Source: Paraconiothyrium sp. Pb-2020
Lineage: Eukaryota > Ascomycota > Dothideomycetes > Pleosporales > Didymosphaeriaceae
DNA: 64,000 bases
Direction of reading: 5' to 3'
Assembly (NCBI GenBank): GCA_022419385.1
Contig: JAJUBI010000006.1
Location: 3,162,001-3,226,000, forward strand
Of this stretch, positions 1-9,560 are shown one piece after another (the stretch's first letter is position 1; every line of letters starts with the position of its first letter). The notes under the pieces are model-generated. The model did no database searches. It was not told the DNA's origin and saw only the letters and a program-made list of their open reading frames with translations. A program made the position numbers and the translations under genes.

Positions 1-1
1 A

Positions 2-505
2 TACTATGCCGCATCATTTGGCTTACTTCACATTGTTCAACATATCATAAAACAGGGTGTTGCCCTCAATGCACCTGGAAGCCGTTTCGGAGGCACTGCG
101 CTGCATGGTGCTATCTACCGGTACCATAGTTCCGTCAGTGCTGCTTTGCTCCAGGCTGGCGCAAATCCAAATCAGGCCGATTTTGATCGAATAACGCCTT
201 TGCATACAGCTTCGGGTCAGGGTCATGTGGAGAGTATGAAGTTATTGTTGGAACACGGCGCTGAGAAAGAAGCTCGAGACCGGGGTGGACAGACGCCATT
301 AGATTGGGCAATCCGAGCAGGTCAGGAAGATGCTTCGAGAATACTAATGAGTGGAACGGTTTCCATGCAAACAAAACAGAATTCTCTTGCTACTCAGGTC
401 TGGAAGCCTCGTGCGAGCTATGTACCGAATTGGTACGACAAGCGATCTGGGTTGGACTCCTCAATCGTCCTAGCGGTCACTATAGGCGACAGGCCCAAGA
501 CGTGA
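2..505 (+). CDS. Ankyrin-repeat protein, C-terminal part (5' cut by window edge)
   Basis: The frame is open from base 2 to the TGA at 503-505, about 167 residues. Three ankyrin-type units can be read: one around GTALHGAIYRYHSS, one around ITPLHTASGQGHVESMKLLL, and one around GQTPLDWAIRAGQEDASRIL, with AGANPNQADF and HGAEKEARD as linking hairpins. A repeat-free tail of about 45 residues follows. Ankyrin repeats mediate protein binding. In filamentous fungi they often form the C-terminus of large NACHT or other signalling proteins, but nothing upstream is visible, so the N-terminal domain is unknown. No ATG at an obvious protein start lies inside the window, so the gene must begin to the left. 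The repeat call is firm; the gene's role is unknown. Confidence 0.8.
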   Translation, partial: YYAASFGLLHIVQHIIKQGVALNAPGSRFGGTALHGAIYRYHSSVSAALLQAGANPNQADFDRITPLHTASGQGHVESMKLLLEHGAEKEARDRGGQTPLDWAIRAGQEDASRILMSGTVSMQTKQNSLATQVWKPRASYVPNWYDKRSGLDSSIVLAVTIGDRPKT

Positions 506-1710
506 TAATAGCACCAGCTTCGGAAGCACTGGATCAAATAACCAAGTATGCAGTACGACATAGCATGGGAACATTGAAATTGAGGATCCAGTCGATAGCA
601 ACTGGTAGCCAGACAAGCGGGCCGACGGGAGTAGAGATACCGAGATCAAATAAGCCTACGACAGATGGGTTAGAATAATTGTAATAATCAACCTTCCAAG
701 GAGAACAGTATCACCACAGTGAGCGAAATATATAGGCCGCGATGCAACTCACACAACAGCACGGAACCAGTCTGTGAGATTCGAGACCATGCACGAAGCA
801 TAGTACAAGGCTGGAGAAGGTGGAGGGTGGTGCAGTTGTTTTATTCCAGTTTGACTGCTCGGAGCATGACATGTTTCAATTATATTTTCCGGAGTCATGT
901 ATAGTGAGTCGGGGTATTTGGCCCCTCACGAGAGGATAGAAATCGAATCCACGAACACCCGCTTCTCTCAGGCCCGACCTTAGGTTGAAATGCCCAAGTG
1001 GAAATGCATAATTATATATTCCGGGGGACTATGATTCACGTTTTACGGAATTTGTGTTCAATGATAATCATGTATCGTTTGTATAGTCAACTGTCATCAA
1101 TTCCATTGAAGCGGCTGCACAAACTGTACTCGTTCTCTGGCTTAGATATGATAACAGGACCACCTTGCGTGATCTCAGCTTTGCTTATGATCTTTCCTAT
1201 ATCAAGTATATAGCTCCCCATAGCAGTCAGGAAATCATGTTCTGTAGAGCGACGCTGTGCTTTCTGCGCTGAAGTCAACCGGGAGGATGGCCACCTGACC
1301 CCTCGGAAACAATGCAAGGGCCTGGGCGAGCGGCGTCGAAGAACACATCGAGTGTGAGAATTCCCTCAGTGCGTACAGTTCTAGGAGAGATTAGCAACGT
1401 CAGCAGGTGCATTAGCGGTTCGACTGGAGGCCGTTTCAGCTTTTTCTCAAGAGACACAAGATAATCATATATACCCTGGTGCGCCTTCTGAAAGCGCCCA
1501 GTTGATATAGATTGAGACATCGGAAAATCCCAGCGCCTTGAGATTTTGGAAGATACTGGACCATAACCCCGGTAACAGCAGATGCTATGGGTGGTACTCA
1601 GTGATAAGAACATGATCCGCTCGCCACGAACTATAATGGATGAGGGACCCTAAGTGACAATGTCATGCCACTACGCTGATAGAGAACATCAGTGCCGTTA
1701 TTCACATATT
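506..1710. other. Gene-free stretch after ankyrin gene
   Basis: No convincing gene was seen. Short open frames on both strands have no family resemblance. A 112-codon ATG frame on the minus strand (1275-1613) is the longest; it has no recognisable domain and is treated as unproven. Confidence 0.5.
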
Positions 1711-2277
1711 CTAGGTAGCCTTGAATGTGAACGTATCCGACACATCGAGAAAAATTTTCCCACTACCACCCTTCCACCTCTCCTTCTTCTCTTCTAGTCC
1801 ACCAGCCAACAACTCTTCCTTGCTCCCTCTTCTCCACTTTGAAAACGCTCCAAGTAAATCCTCACTAGGCTGAGCTTTGTACTCTCTCCCAGATTCAAGG
1901 GCCTCAAGCTCACCTCCCTGGGCAGTCGCTGGATCTTCCTTATCTAGCCAAAATGTCCTCTCATAAGCCACACCGGACTTGAATTCCTCGAAGTAATAAT
2001 CATCAGGAAACGGGTCGTCGCACTCCCAGCATCCAATGCCGTACGGCCACTCCACTTCTTCGCCTTCTTCGTTGGTAACATGGAGTATTTCTTCCAGGCC
2101 ATGGATTTCCTTGAGTGGGGTCTGGTGCAGACACACAGTGATGACTTCATCTTCATTCGAAAGGATCTCGAGCTTGAATCCGAATCTCGGTTCGCCATTC
2201 AGATGGCAGACATCCGCTGTTGGTGTCAAAGATAAGGAAAACCGTGGCTGCGCGGCAGCAGGGCTAGGGTTCGCCAT
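1711..2277 (-). CDS. Hypothetical protein, 188 aa, single exon
   Basis: An uninterrupted frame runs from ATG at 2277 to TAG at 1711-1713. The frame extends a little further upstream, but only to a GTG, so the ATG that opens MANPSPAAAQPRFSL is chosen. The protein is acidic, with a conserved-looking core (LEEILHVTNEEGEEVEWPYG, then a CWECDDPFPDDYYF patch) and a C-terminal lysine-rich segment ending in DVSDTFTFKAT. There is no signal peptide and no membrane segment. The composition and strong hydrophobic alternation look like a real soluble, beta-rich protein. I do not recognise the family; small lineage-restricted proteins of this style occur in Dothideomycetes. Gene-free DNA lies on both sides, so context gives no hint of function. 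Confidence 0.6.
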   Translation of the reverse strand: MANPSPAAAQPRFSLSLTPTADVCHLNGEPRFGFKLEILSNEDEVITVCLHQTPLKEIHGLEEILHVTNEEGEEVEWPYGIGCWECDDPFPDDYYFEEFKSGVAYERTFWLDKEDPATAQGGELEALESGREYKAQPSEDLLGAFSKWRRGSKEELLAGGLEEKKERWKGGSGKIFLDVSDTFTFKAT

Positions 2278-3552
2278 CGTGCAAATTGGAGGCTTGACCA
2301 CGCTGAAGTTCGAGCTCTTCGTGTTGGTGAGTGCGGTTCAGGCTGGCGCAACCGAGAGTCTCGAGCCCATACGATTGTTAGGTGCGTGAGGTGGCTGTCC
2401 GAGATCGTCAGTCTGAAGAGGGCGGGGAGGTGGTGTGATATCTTGAATGGGTTAACTACGCTTGCGACTCACTGGGCTACTCGACTTACTCACCTCCGAA
2501 GTATAGAACTCCCAAGAAGTAACAAAATTGCACGTCGTGAAAGAAGTTGCGAGAAGAAGTGAAACCCTATTGAGCCGATCAGATAACCTAATCCTCCAGC
2601 CAAGGACACAGGCAGGACGAGCAAATACCCAGTGATAAGCAGATTACGTCACACCTTTCACGATTATTTACCTTGTGCGCGTCACCGCTGTTGTCTTAGG
2701 CTGAAACAACGCCCGAGGCTGACTTCTCGTCTGTGGTGAGTTGCTTGCGAGGTTTCCAATGGTTGTTGTGTCAGCAGTGACGTAACCGAAGTTGGTGTCA
2801 GGTGGACCTCAGGCGTAATCAAAGCCATGCGACGTATCGACTGTTTTGCAGGGAGACCCCACGTTCTATGTAGGTCTTCAGGTCGGCTGTACAGCGTTGT
2901 TGTTGTTTCAACCGTGGATGCGGGGAAACTTTGCTGTGGCAGGCGCCAATCGCTCTACATGTGGATGTGGCTTGGCTTGCTTTCGTACGCGGTTGAGGAA
3001 CCTTATTCATGCTCATCATTATACTTCACTTTTGTACTCTTTTAACGCTGAGTCCGCAATACAGATGTAATGCTAATCTAAGAAGCACGTATAGAGAGCG
3101 AAGATATGAGAACATGATGTCGTCTTACTACAAGCTGTCAAGCTGTGCCACTTTGCGAAAGCATGGCGAGGTCACCATGAAACTTCGTGCTTTCGCTTTC
3201 TTCATTGAAATCCTCTACACCATATCCGCGGATCCAACATCACTCTTTACAACCTCTCCACAAGCATCCTGCGGCACATGTTTACGATCTAGAGTGTGCC
3301 CTGTCTGCTGAAAATGACCCTTGTGTCTCGGACATGAGGCCATCTGTTGTGACAAGGCGAAATGCCTTGAAACGATGACTGGACGTGGATATGGGAGACT
3401 GAAGTCATGGCGGCCTGTTCAGAATCTCTCATCGTGTATATAACGGGGTTATACCCGTTATTATTGTCTAAATCAGCACATCCTCAACTCCACAATCCAC
3501 TTCAAAAAGCTCGATTACATCTCTTCTTTCCAAAGATCTCCACCTTTACATT
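2278..3552. other. Gene-free stretch upstream of the M35 peptidase gene
   Basis: No gene seen. The right end holds the presumed promoter of the peptidase gene: TATATA at 3437-3442, overlapping the left arm of the palindrome described separately, followed by a pyrimidine-rich leader. Confidence 0.5.
3440..3461. promoter_or_regulatory. Perfect 8-bp inverted repeat in the peptidase promoter
   Basis: ATAACGGG (3440-3447) and CCCGTTAT (3454-3461) are exact reverse complements around the 6-bp spacer GTTATA. The site lies about 92 bp upstream of the ATG and overlaps a TATA-like run. CGG/CCG half-sites in inverted order are the classic target form of dimeric Zn(II)2Cys6 regulators. That makes a regulator site plausible, but this is inference from form only. 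Confidence 0.35.
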
Positions 3553-4800
3553 ATGGTAATAATCAGTCAACAGGTCTTAGCGACTACAGCTGTGCTAGCA
3601 ATTGTTGGCGCTCATCCTCAGGGGTATGTAATCTCCAACGGCACTTGTCCGAGCCCTGGAACACTAAACATGCGTTCAGAAGTTTTCAATTCAGCAGTAT
3701 CAACTCAGCATGGGCGGTGAAGCGAACCCTCTACAACCTTGACGACATCTCCGACCAGGACCGCAAAGACAAACTGACCCAAGGACATAAAGACGCTGTT
3801 ACCATTGCAGATAAGGCCCTAAAGAAGATGGACGATGATAAATATAAGCCTACCCTTGAGTATTGGTTTGGTAAAGAACACACCAACGACGATAGTGTTA
3901 AGAAAATTAAGGGCGTTTTCAAAAACTTTGTGGGCGACAACACAGACGGCACCGGCTCTGAAACCAACGGCAAAACCACCATCTACAAGGATGACTACTG
4001 GGTTCCTACAGAGAAAGAGATCAAGGATGCAGACGGGAAAACACCCTTCTGTAGCCTTAAGAACAAGGACGGCAAGACGGGTGCTGCTTATTTCAAAAGG
4101 TTCAAGGACGGAGCCGCCATACATTTCTGCGACAAGGTCTTTGACCGAGCGAACTTAGACACTCTGAAAGCCGATAATTGTGCCAAAATTGGAGACCAAG
4201 TCAGTACCAAGAAGTGGACAAAGAACTTCATTGGTGCAAACGTTCTGCACGAGTTCATGTGAGTCGGTAGAGTTATGGTAGTGTATCTGGGCGCTATTAA
4301 CTTCGTTGCTTATAGGCACAATCCTCGTATTGGTAGGGATGGGGTCCTGAAGAGTATTAGAGATTTCGCTTATGATGCCTACCGTAAGTAACTTCGCCGT
4401 ATTCGCCTTGTGCACTATCTGCTGACCCATCTGACTGCGACCAGAGTGCCATCAACTAGCCATCGACAGCGACGTCGAGAAGCGCAAGACCACAATAATC
4501 AACGCGGACACCTATGTATGGTACGCTCTGGTAGGCAATCCCACGCGAAACTTTTCAAAGTTGCCTACTAATGTAAAATACTTCTAGGACATCTCGTTCC
4601 AGGAGATATGCTCAAAGCAATTCTCCGAGCCTCGTGACGAAAGGGGGGACGACGATAGCGCGAGCGATAGCGACTCGCCGGACTCAAGCCCTGAGACTGA
4701 TGATCCGACCAACGGAGCTTGCAACTGCACCGAGAGCAGCTGCACTCCTGATTCCCGGGCTTGTTGTGCGAACAACTCTTGCGAACCATTCGAAGATTAG
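3553..4800 (+). CDS. Secreted M35-type (aspzincin / lysine-specific metalloendopeptidase-like) metallopeptidase
   Basis: Five exons: 3553-3623, 3680-4258, 4316-4383, 4445-4530 and 4588-4800, giving 338 residues. All four introns are 56-61 bp with GT/AG ends, and splicing restores one frame. Residues 1-20 form a hydrophobic signal peptide ending near AHPQG. The zinc motif HEFMH (residues 214-218) is split by intron 2 and reappears only after splicing. It is followed by IRDFAYDAYQC, placing an Asp where aspzincins use their third zinc ligand, and then NADTYVWYAL, a segment typical of fungal M35-like proteins. This supports a secreted zinc endopeptidase acting outside the cell. The last exon adds an Asp/Ser-rich linker and a tail with seven cysteines (CNCTESSC ... 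CC ... SC), which is not part of the usual catalytic core. Substrate is unknown. The gene stands alone between gene-poor spacers. Confidence 0.85.
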
Positions 4801-6011
4801 TGATGAGCGTATGTAGGCTTGCAGCAACCGTTAGAGGTGACAAAAGAAAGCCACAATTAGAGACGTTGATAGTTAGGTCATAATACACATTCGATCATCA
4901 TACGCAACTAAGTGCATGATCATGGAGATCATTTCGAACGTCCATTTTGAAAATTCCCGTAAACTTAGGATACGAAACCCGCGCCATTCGCTTACCCGCC
5001 GCATGACCGCAACGTCGCCGCCACCTAGCATTCCGGGCCTTCAAGTCTTTTCAGAGGTGTCAGTACCCCCGGCTACCAACCGAATTATCATGGGTCTCGT
5101 TCTACTCAAAGGATGGTAAGATCTTATGAGCGTAAAGCTCTTTGTACTTACATGTTCATAAAAAAAACGACAAGTCCAATGCGGTCAAGCTCCCAGAGAT
5201 GTAATGCTAAGTAGACCTAAGCATCTGATAGTAATTGATACTATGTCCTGATATGTAGTGTAATATTACAGAGACTGGAGACCCGTTGATCTATTTTCTA
5301 AGAACAGCAATTTAGCGGTCTACATGGCGAGTCATGTGTAGAAAAGATCATCTCGTCTAATATTTGGGCTTTATTCTTTCCCTGCGGGTAAAAACTTTTG
5401 AAATACGACTATAGGACACTGAGACTATTTTCTGTTGTCACCTCGTCAAATCCTACGAGACCGTAAGCGGGGAACCGAGTGTTAGTCACATAGTGAACAA
5501 GAACTCAACTCATCATCTAAACCAGGCAGCGGACCGAAACCCGTCTTTTCGGCGTTCAGCCTTATGTCTCATTGATCGTAGGAGTTAGCCTAACTACTAG
5601 TAACACGCCTCGCCGGAGCAGCGTCATTTGGAAGGGTGCAGATTAGTGGCAAATATCCTGCCCCCAATCTACATATATAGCCCCGCATGCATGATAGGGT
5701 GGGGCGGGTACGGCGTAGGTATTCTTCTCCTTCGCACGTTTCCTTCTACCACCTTACTTTATCTGGTTAAAATGCGACGCAGGAAGTTCTCGATTTATGC
5801 TAAGGCGCGCATGATACGCCACTTCGCATCATGCGCTAATCATGTTTCAAATATTGACCTGGCACAATACAGGATAGTCGCCACGCTGATCTTAGTGCCC
5901 CATACTGACTGAATGACCCAATGAGCCCAATATTCTCGTACATTCTCTTGCTTTCGGTCAACAATAATCTATGGTGGTCAGTCGCTGTATTATCAATTTG
6001 TTTTCAACGGC
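4801..6011. other. Gene-free stretch containing a 5S rRNA fragment
   Basis: No protein gene seen. Bases 5401-5426 match the first bases of the 5S rRNA gene found at 10236 with only a few differences (described separately). The rest is moderately AT-rich and holds only short frames. Confidence 0.5.
5401..5426 (+). pseudogene. 5S rRNA 5' fragment (relic)
   Basis: The stretch beginning AAATACGACTATAGGACACT matches the 5' end of the 5S gene at 10236 (ACATACGACCATAGGACACT) with two substitutions in 20 bases. Similarity fades after about 26 bases. The internal promoter boxes and the 3' half of 5S are missing, so it cannot be a working gene. The short length leaves some room for chance, although the match starts exactly at the 5S 5' end. 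Confidence 0.5.
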
Positions 6012-6195
6012 TTACATGGCCTCCGCGTGCTTGCCAGTGAGATCCATCAAGACCGCCGTCCTATAGCAAGAACTTGCTGTTTGCACATGATCACCTAGGA
6101 CCTTCTTGAGAATCTCGAGGCCAATGAAAAGCTCTTTCAGAGCCTCGTCGAACTCTCCTCGAGCGCAGAGAATCTTCCCTCGGTTGTAGTGAATG
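6012..6195 (-). pseudogene. Orphan terminal exon encoding a TPR segment
   Basis: Read on the minus strand, a CTCTAAC branch-like site and a TTCTAG acceptor are followed by a 60-residue frame ending in TAA at 6012-6014. The peptide begins IHYNRGKILCARGEFDEALK and continues with a second helix pair (SSCYRTAVLMDLTGKHAEAM). This is the tetratricopeptide pattern found at the C-terminus of many fungal TPR proteins. The exon starts only 57 bp downstream of the stop codon of the amidase relic and no matching upstream exon of a TPR gene can be found, because the amidase occupies that space. It therefore looks like the surviving last exon of a lost gene. TPR identity is reasonably clear; the parent protein is unknown. 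Confidence 0.5.
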
Positions 6196-6252
6196 CTAGA
6201 AGACTGTTAGAGTAGGCGTTGAGCTGCGAATAGACTGTCAAGCCTTTCATCC

Positions 6253-7979
6253 TTAGAGGCGCTTAATGATATCGACAAGCTCGGTCTTAGGCAGAACCAC
6301 GGGCTTCTTCTGTGTCGAGATGCGGGTCAATTGTTCGAATGCATATGCCAGACCGATCAACTTTTGCTCAGAATATGCTCGCCCGATAAAACAGAGGCCA
6401 AAACTGCTCCATTTAGCACATGTTTTCGAGCAGGAGAGAATAAGGAATTATAGCAAATAGACGTACGGGACGTTCGGGGCTTCGTCAATCAAGTCACCCC
6501 GAGGATTCTTTGTTATTGGGGTGTCATTTAGAAGGTAGCCCATAGGCACGGTGATGGTTGGATATCCCACTAAACCCGGTATATCAGAGCAGATGATCGA
6601 TGGCAGAATTAAAGCGTCGGCTTTGGTGGCATCAAGGGCGCCGTCAATACCGCCTTCTGCGCCTAAGTACTTCATACGTTCCACGCCGCCAAGACTTCTG
6701 TGGAATCAAAGGCTGGGGCTTTTAGAGCGGCTTCGAAGTTGGCAACATTACGGGACTGATACTCCTCCATGGGCAATTTCTTTGTGCAAGAGATCATATC
6801 TTCGACGCCGTGAAGATTGTGTGGATTGTCAGACAGCTCGTGGAAATAGGCCGCCATGTCTCGGGCATATTCGGAGGGGCCGACGATACTCTGGGGACTC
6901 TTTTCGTATACTTCATCCCAGTTGGGATAATTGGCGTTGTCAATCAGAGTAGCTCCGTGGCTCTGCATTAGACTAATAGCTTTTTGAAAGGCTTTCATCA
7001 TTGGCTTCGTGTTGATGTTAGTACCAATTGGATTCTTGAGACCGTTGCGAGGAATGCCGATCCGAGCACCGTTGAGACTGCTGCTGTTGCAAGATTCGAC
7101 ATAGTCCGGTATCCGATCGAAGGGGATTCCTTTCGTCAGCGAATCATTTTCGCTTTTGCCCGCCATGAACCCAAGCAGTGTCGCGGCGTCCTTGACAGTC
7201 GAGGCCATTGGGCCAACAGCGCCACGGAACTTTGCGACGATAACATTGTCCTTCGCCACAAGGGCCGCTGTTGGCTTAATGCTCACTATGTTGCTGTTCA
7301 TCGCCGGACACGTAATGCTGCCGACTGTCTATGGCCCGTGAGTTTAGGATAATAACGCCCGAGAGCCAAACTTACTTCAACACCAACAGCCGCCGCAGCT
7401 AGACCCATTGCCATCGAAGATGCAGAGCCGCTTGAGCTACCGCAAGGATCCCGTCCCTTCACGTACACACCGTATGTCTGCCCGCCCCACGAACTCCAGC
7501 CATTTGAGGCATTGTCGCCTGAAGATCGTCCATTGCCCCATTGAGACATGTTGGCTTTGCCCAATATGATAGCACCAGCCTTCCGAAGCCGTGCTATGAC
7601 TGACGCCTCCACCTTTGTCTTGGGTCCTACCAAGCAGTATGAGCCAGCCGTGTTGTTCATGCCTTCCGCACTTATCGAGTCTTTGACGAGGATCGGGATT
7701 CCATGGAGGATACTGCGATGCGGTTGGTTTAACATCGAACTTGTAGGACGGAACATGTTCCTGGGGGGCTCACCTCCTTGGACCAGTCGTAGTTCTTTCT
7801 AAGTCGAGCTCTCGCGCGATGTGGATAGCGTTGGGATTGACCTCAGCAACAGCGTGTGTGACTTGGTTGACTTCATCAATCCTAGCGAGGAAAGTGCGAA
7901 CCAGATCCACCGAAGTGTAAAGGCCGTCTTTCAATCCACTCACCTGAGGCGTGTTCAATCCAATTGGTAAGCCAAACAT
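6253..7979 (-). pseudogene. Amidase-signature family gene, frameshifted and apparently N-terminally truncated
   Basis: Four exons can be followed on the minus strand: 7979-7774, 7712-7376, 7328-6467 and 6403-6253. The introns (61, 47 and 63 bp) still have good GT/AG ends. Family hallmarks are present: HGIPILVKDS with the catalytic Lys, DPCGSSSGSA with the cis-Ser, and GSITCPA with the nucleophile Ser. The residue normally Asp or Gly before that GSI is Val here. The reading frame breaks in exon 3 near 6688-6690: the upstream frame runs LAAWNV then stop, while the conserved continuation ERMKYLGAEGG is in the next frame. Exon 3 is one base short of the length needed to keep phase with exon 4. 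The N-terminus begins abruptly at an internal-looking Met, and repeat DNA starts about 60 bp further upstream. Intact homologues would hydrolyse amide bonds. A sequencing error could mimic the deletion. Confidence 0.75.
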
Positions 7980-8055
7980 GTAAGTCGTGATCGACCCGCT
8001 CTGTAGCCTAGTGAACAAAGTGAGCTAATGAGCTGCGCGCGCGTTTCTATTAACA

Positions 8056-8084
8056 AAAGGTCGCTTCAGTCGTTTTCGACCTTT
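8056..8084. repeat. 8-bp inverted repeat at the edge of the transposon mosaic
   Basis: AAAGGTCG (8056-8063) pairs exactly with CGACCTTT (8077-8084) around a 13-base loop. It lies where amidase homology ends and repeat-like DNA begins, so it may belong to an element end. It could also be chance. Confidence 0.3.
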
Positions 8085-9145
8085 AGGCAACGCAACAACT
8101 TCCATACGGTTTTGCCTGCCCACTTCGCTGCTCGCGCGCGCCTCAGATTTACTGCTCATTCAATCCAATCCAAGTACTCTTCTGGATCTGTTCGCTGATT
8201 CCGGCAATCTGCTAACGATTTTTGTAGCTCCCAAAGAAGTCACCTGCCAACAAGTCCGCTCCACGCGCTGCGAAGCGCGGTCGCACAACTCTAGAGAGCT
8301 TGCCTCGACGCCTAGGAAGCGCGGGCGCGGTCGTCCGCGCAAGAATCCGATCCCTGTTCTTGAGCCTAAGAGCGAGAGCGAGCCCGAGTTCGAAGTCGAA
8401 GCTCTGCCTCAGCCTCCGACTCCCTCTCGTGGAGAGGCTGGTAAGATCATGTATGTCAATAGTGTAACAGGCTATGCCTAGTCTATGAACTTCGGCTATT
8501 AAATAGAGCCTTATAGCCCCAAAAGCCTCACCTCCTAAAGTTAGCTTCAGTAGTAGAAGCTTAACTTCTACCTTTTATAAAATTATTAGTATTCTTTCTA
8601 CCACCTTTAGCTCACTAAGTATCTCGCCCCTTACAGATAAGTCTCTGTTGCCATGCGCTCACTGTAGCCTGTAGGCGATGAGCGCGAAGAGCTGCCTTGG
8701 CTGTGTCAACAGCGCTTTGGAGGGCAAGTCAAATGGTGCCTGCCATGATCGCGTCAATGGTGGCGGCGCGCTGCTGGCGCTACAGCTCTAGCCACATCTG
8801 CGGTACTGTGTAGATGCAAGTTAGACTGCAAGTATTTCTTGGGGTTCCTGCAAGATGAGAACTCTACAGTAGGTAATCCTGTGCTTCTGATGATCTTTGC
8901 TAACTGTTTTGCAGGGCAATGAGATCAAGAAGGCGCGTACTGCTATAAGGGTGATGCTGAAGCTTTATAAGGATATAGGTGTGGATGAGGATCTTGGTGA
9001 TAATGATTTGGCTGCTCTGTCTATTGCTAAGCGCCGTGTGCGCGCTGCAACGTTGTTCTCCCAGGTGTCCCAGCTAATGATTGAGTAGCTGCTTGATCTG
9101 GTGCGCTCTCTGTACAGATTTTCTGTAGATTATTCAAATAGTTAC

Positions 9146-9560
9146 TCAATCCCCATGCTCTGTGAACAAATCCTTTATGTTCTTCAGGTTTAGAAGCTCT
9201 TTGAGGTGGCTGAACTGCTGCTCAGAGAGCGCTTTTTGTGAGTCCATCTGCCGGCACAGAGCTCGTGTTTAGGTACTGAACTTCGAAAGAGCCCTTTGAG
9301 TGCTCCTGGCGCAGCCACGTGTTCTTGATGTCCACTTGGCACAGCGAAGTAGTAATTCTTTTGTTTTGCCCTACTACCGCTCTGATCGTCTGCAAGTTAT
9401 CGCAGTAGATCTTCTAGACGTCACTCAGGTTGAGCATGAGCTCTGCGAAAAACCTTTCCAGAGCCATGGTTTCCTTGCATACATGCTCGAGTGCGATCAG
9501 CTCAGCTTCTATGGTTAAGGTGGTGACTGTGGCCTGGCGAGCGGCCTGCCATACGATAGC
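9146..9560 (-). mobile_element. Copia-type retrotransposon relic: RNase H end of the polyprotein
   Basis: The minus strand reads RQATVTTLTIEAELIALEH, the RNase H signature with the EAE catalytic motif of Ty1/copia elements. It continues through KIYCDN, then TSLCQVDIKNTWLRQEH, then VPADGLTK, the usual copia C-terminal order, ending in a TGA at 9146-9148. Two lesions break it: a TAG in place of the tryptophan expected before KIYCDN (about 9412-9414), which is a C-to-T change in CpA context on the plus strand as RIP produces, and one extra A in the A-run after the VPADGLT segment that shifts frame. Upstream polyprotein domains are not recognisable. The element is dead. Confidence 0.75.

Noticed and set aside
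904..965. Possible decayed tRNA (sequence with a T-loop-like TCGAATCC)
   Set aside because: No acceptor stem or anticodon arm could be paired around it.
1275..1613. Minus-strand ATG frame of 112 codons
   Set aside because: No recognisable domain; the surrounding spacer is full of short frames.
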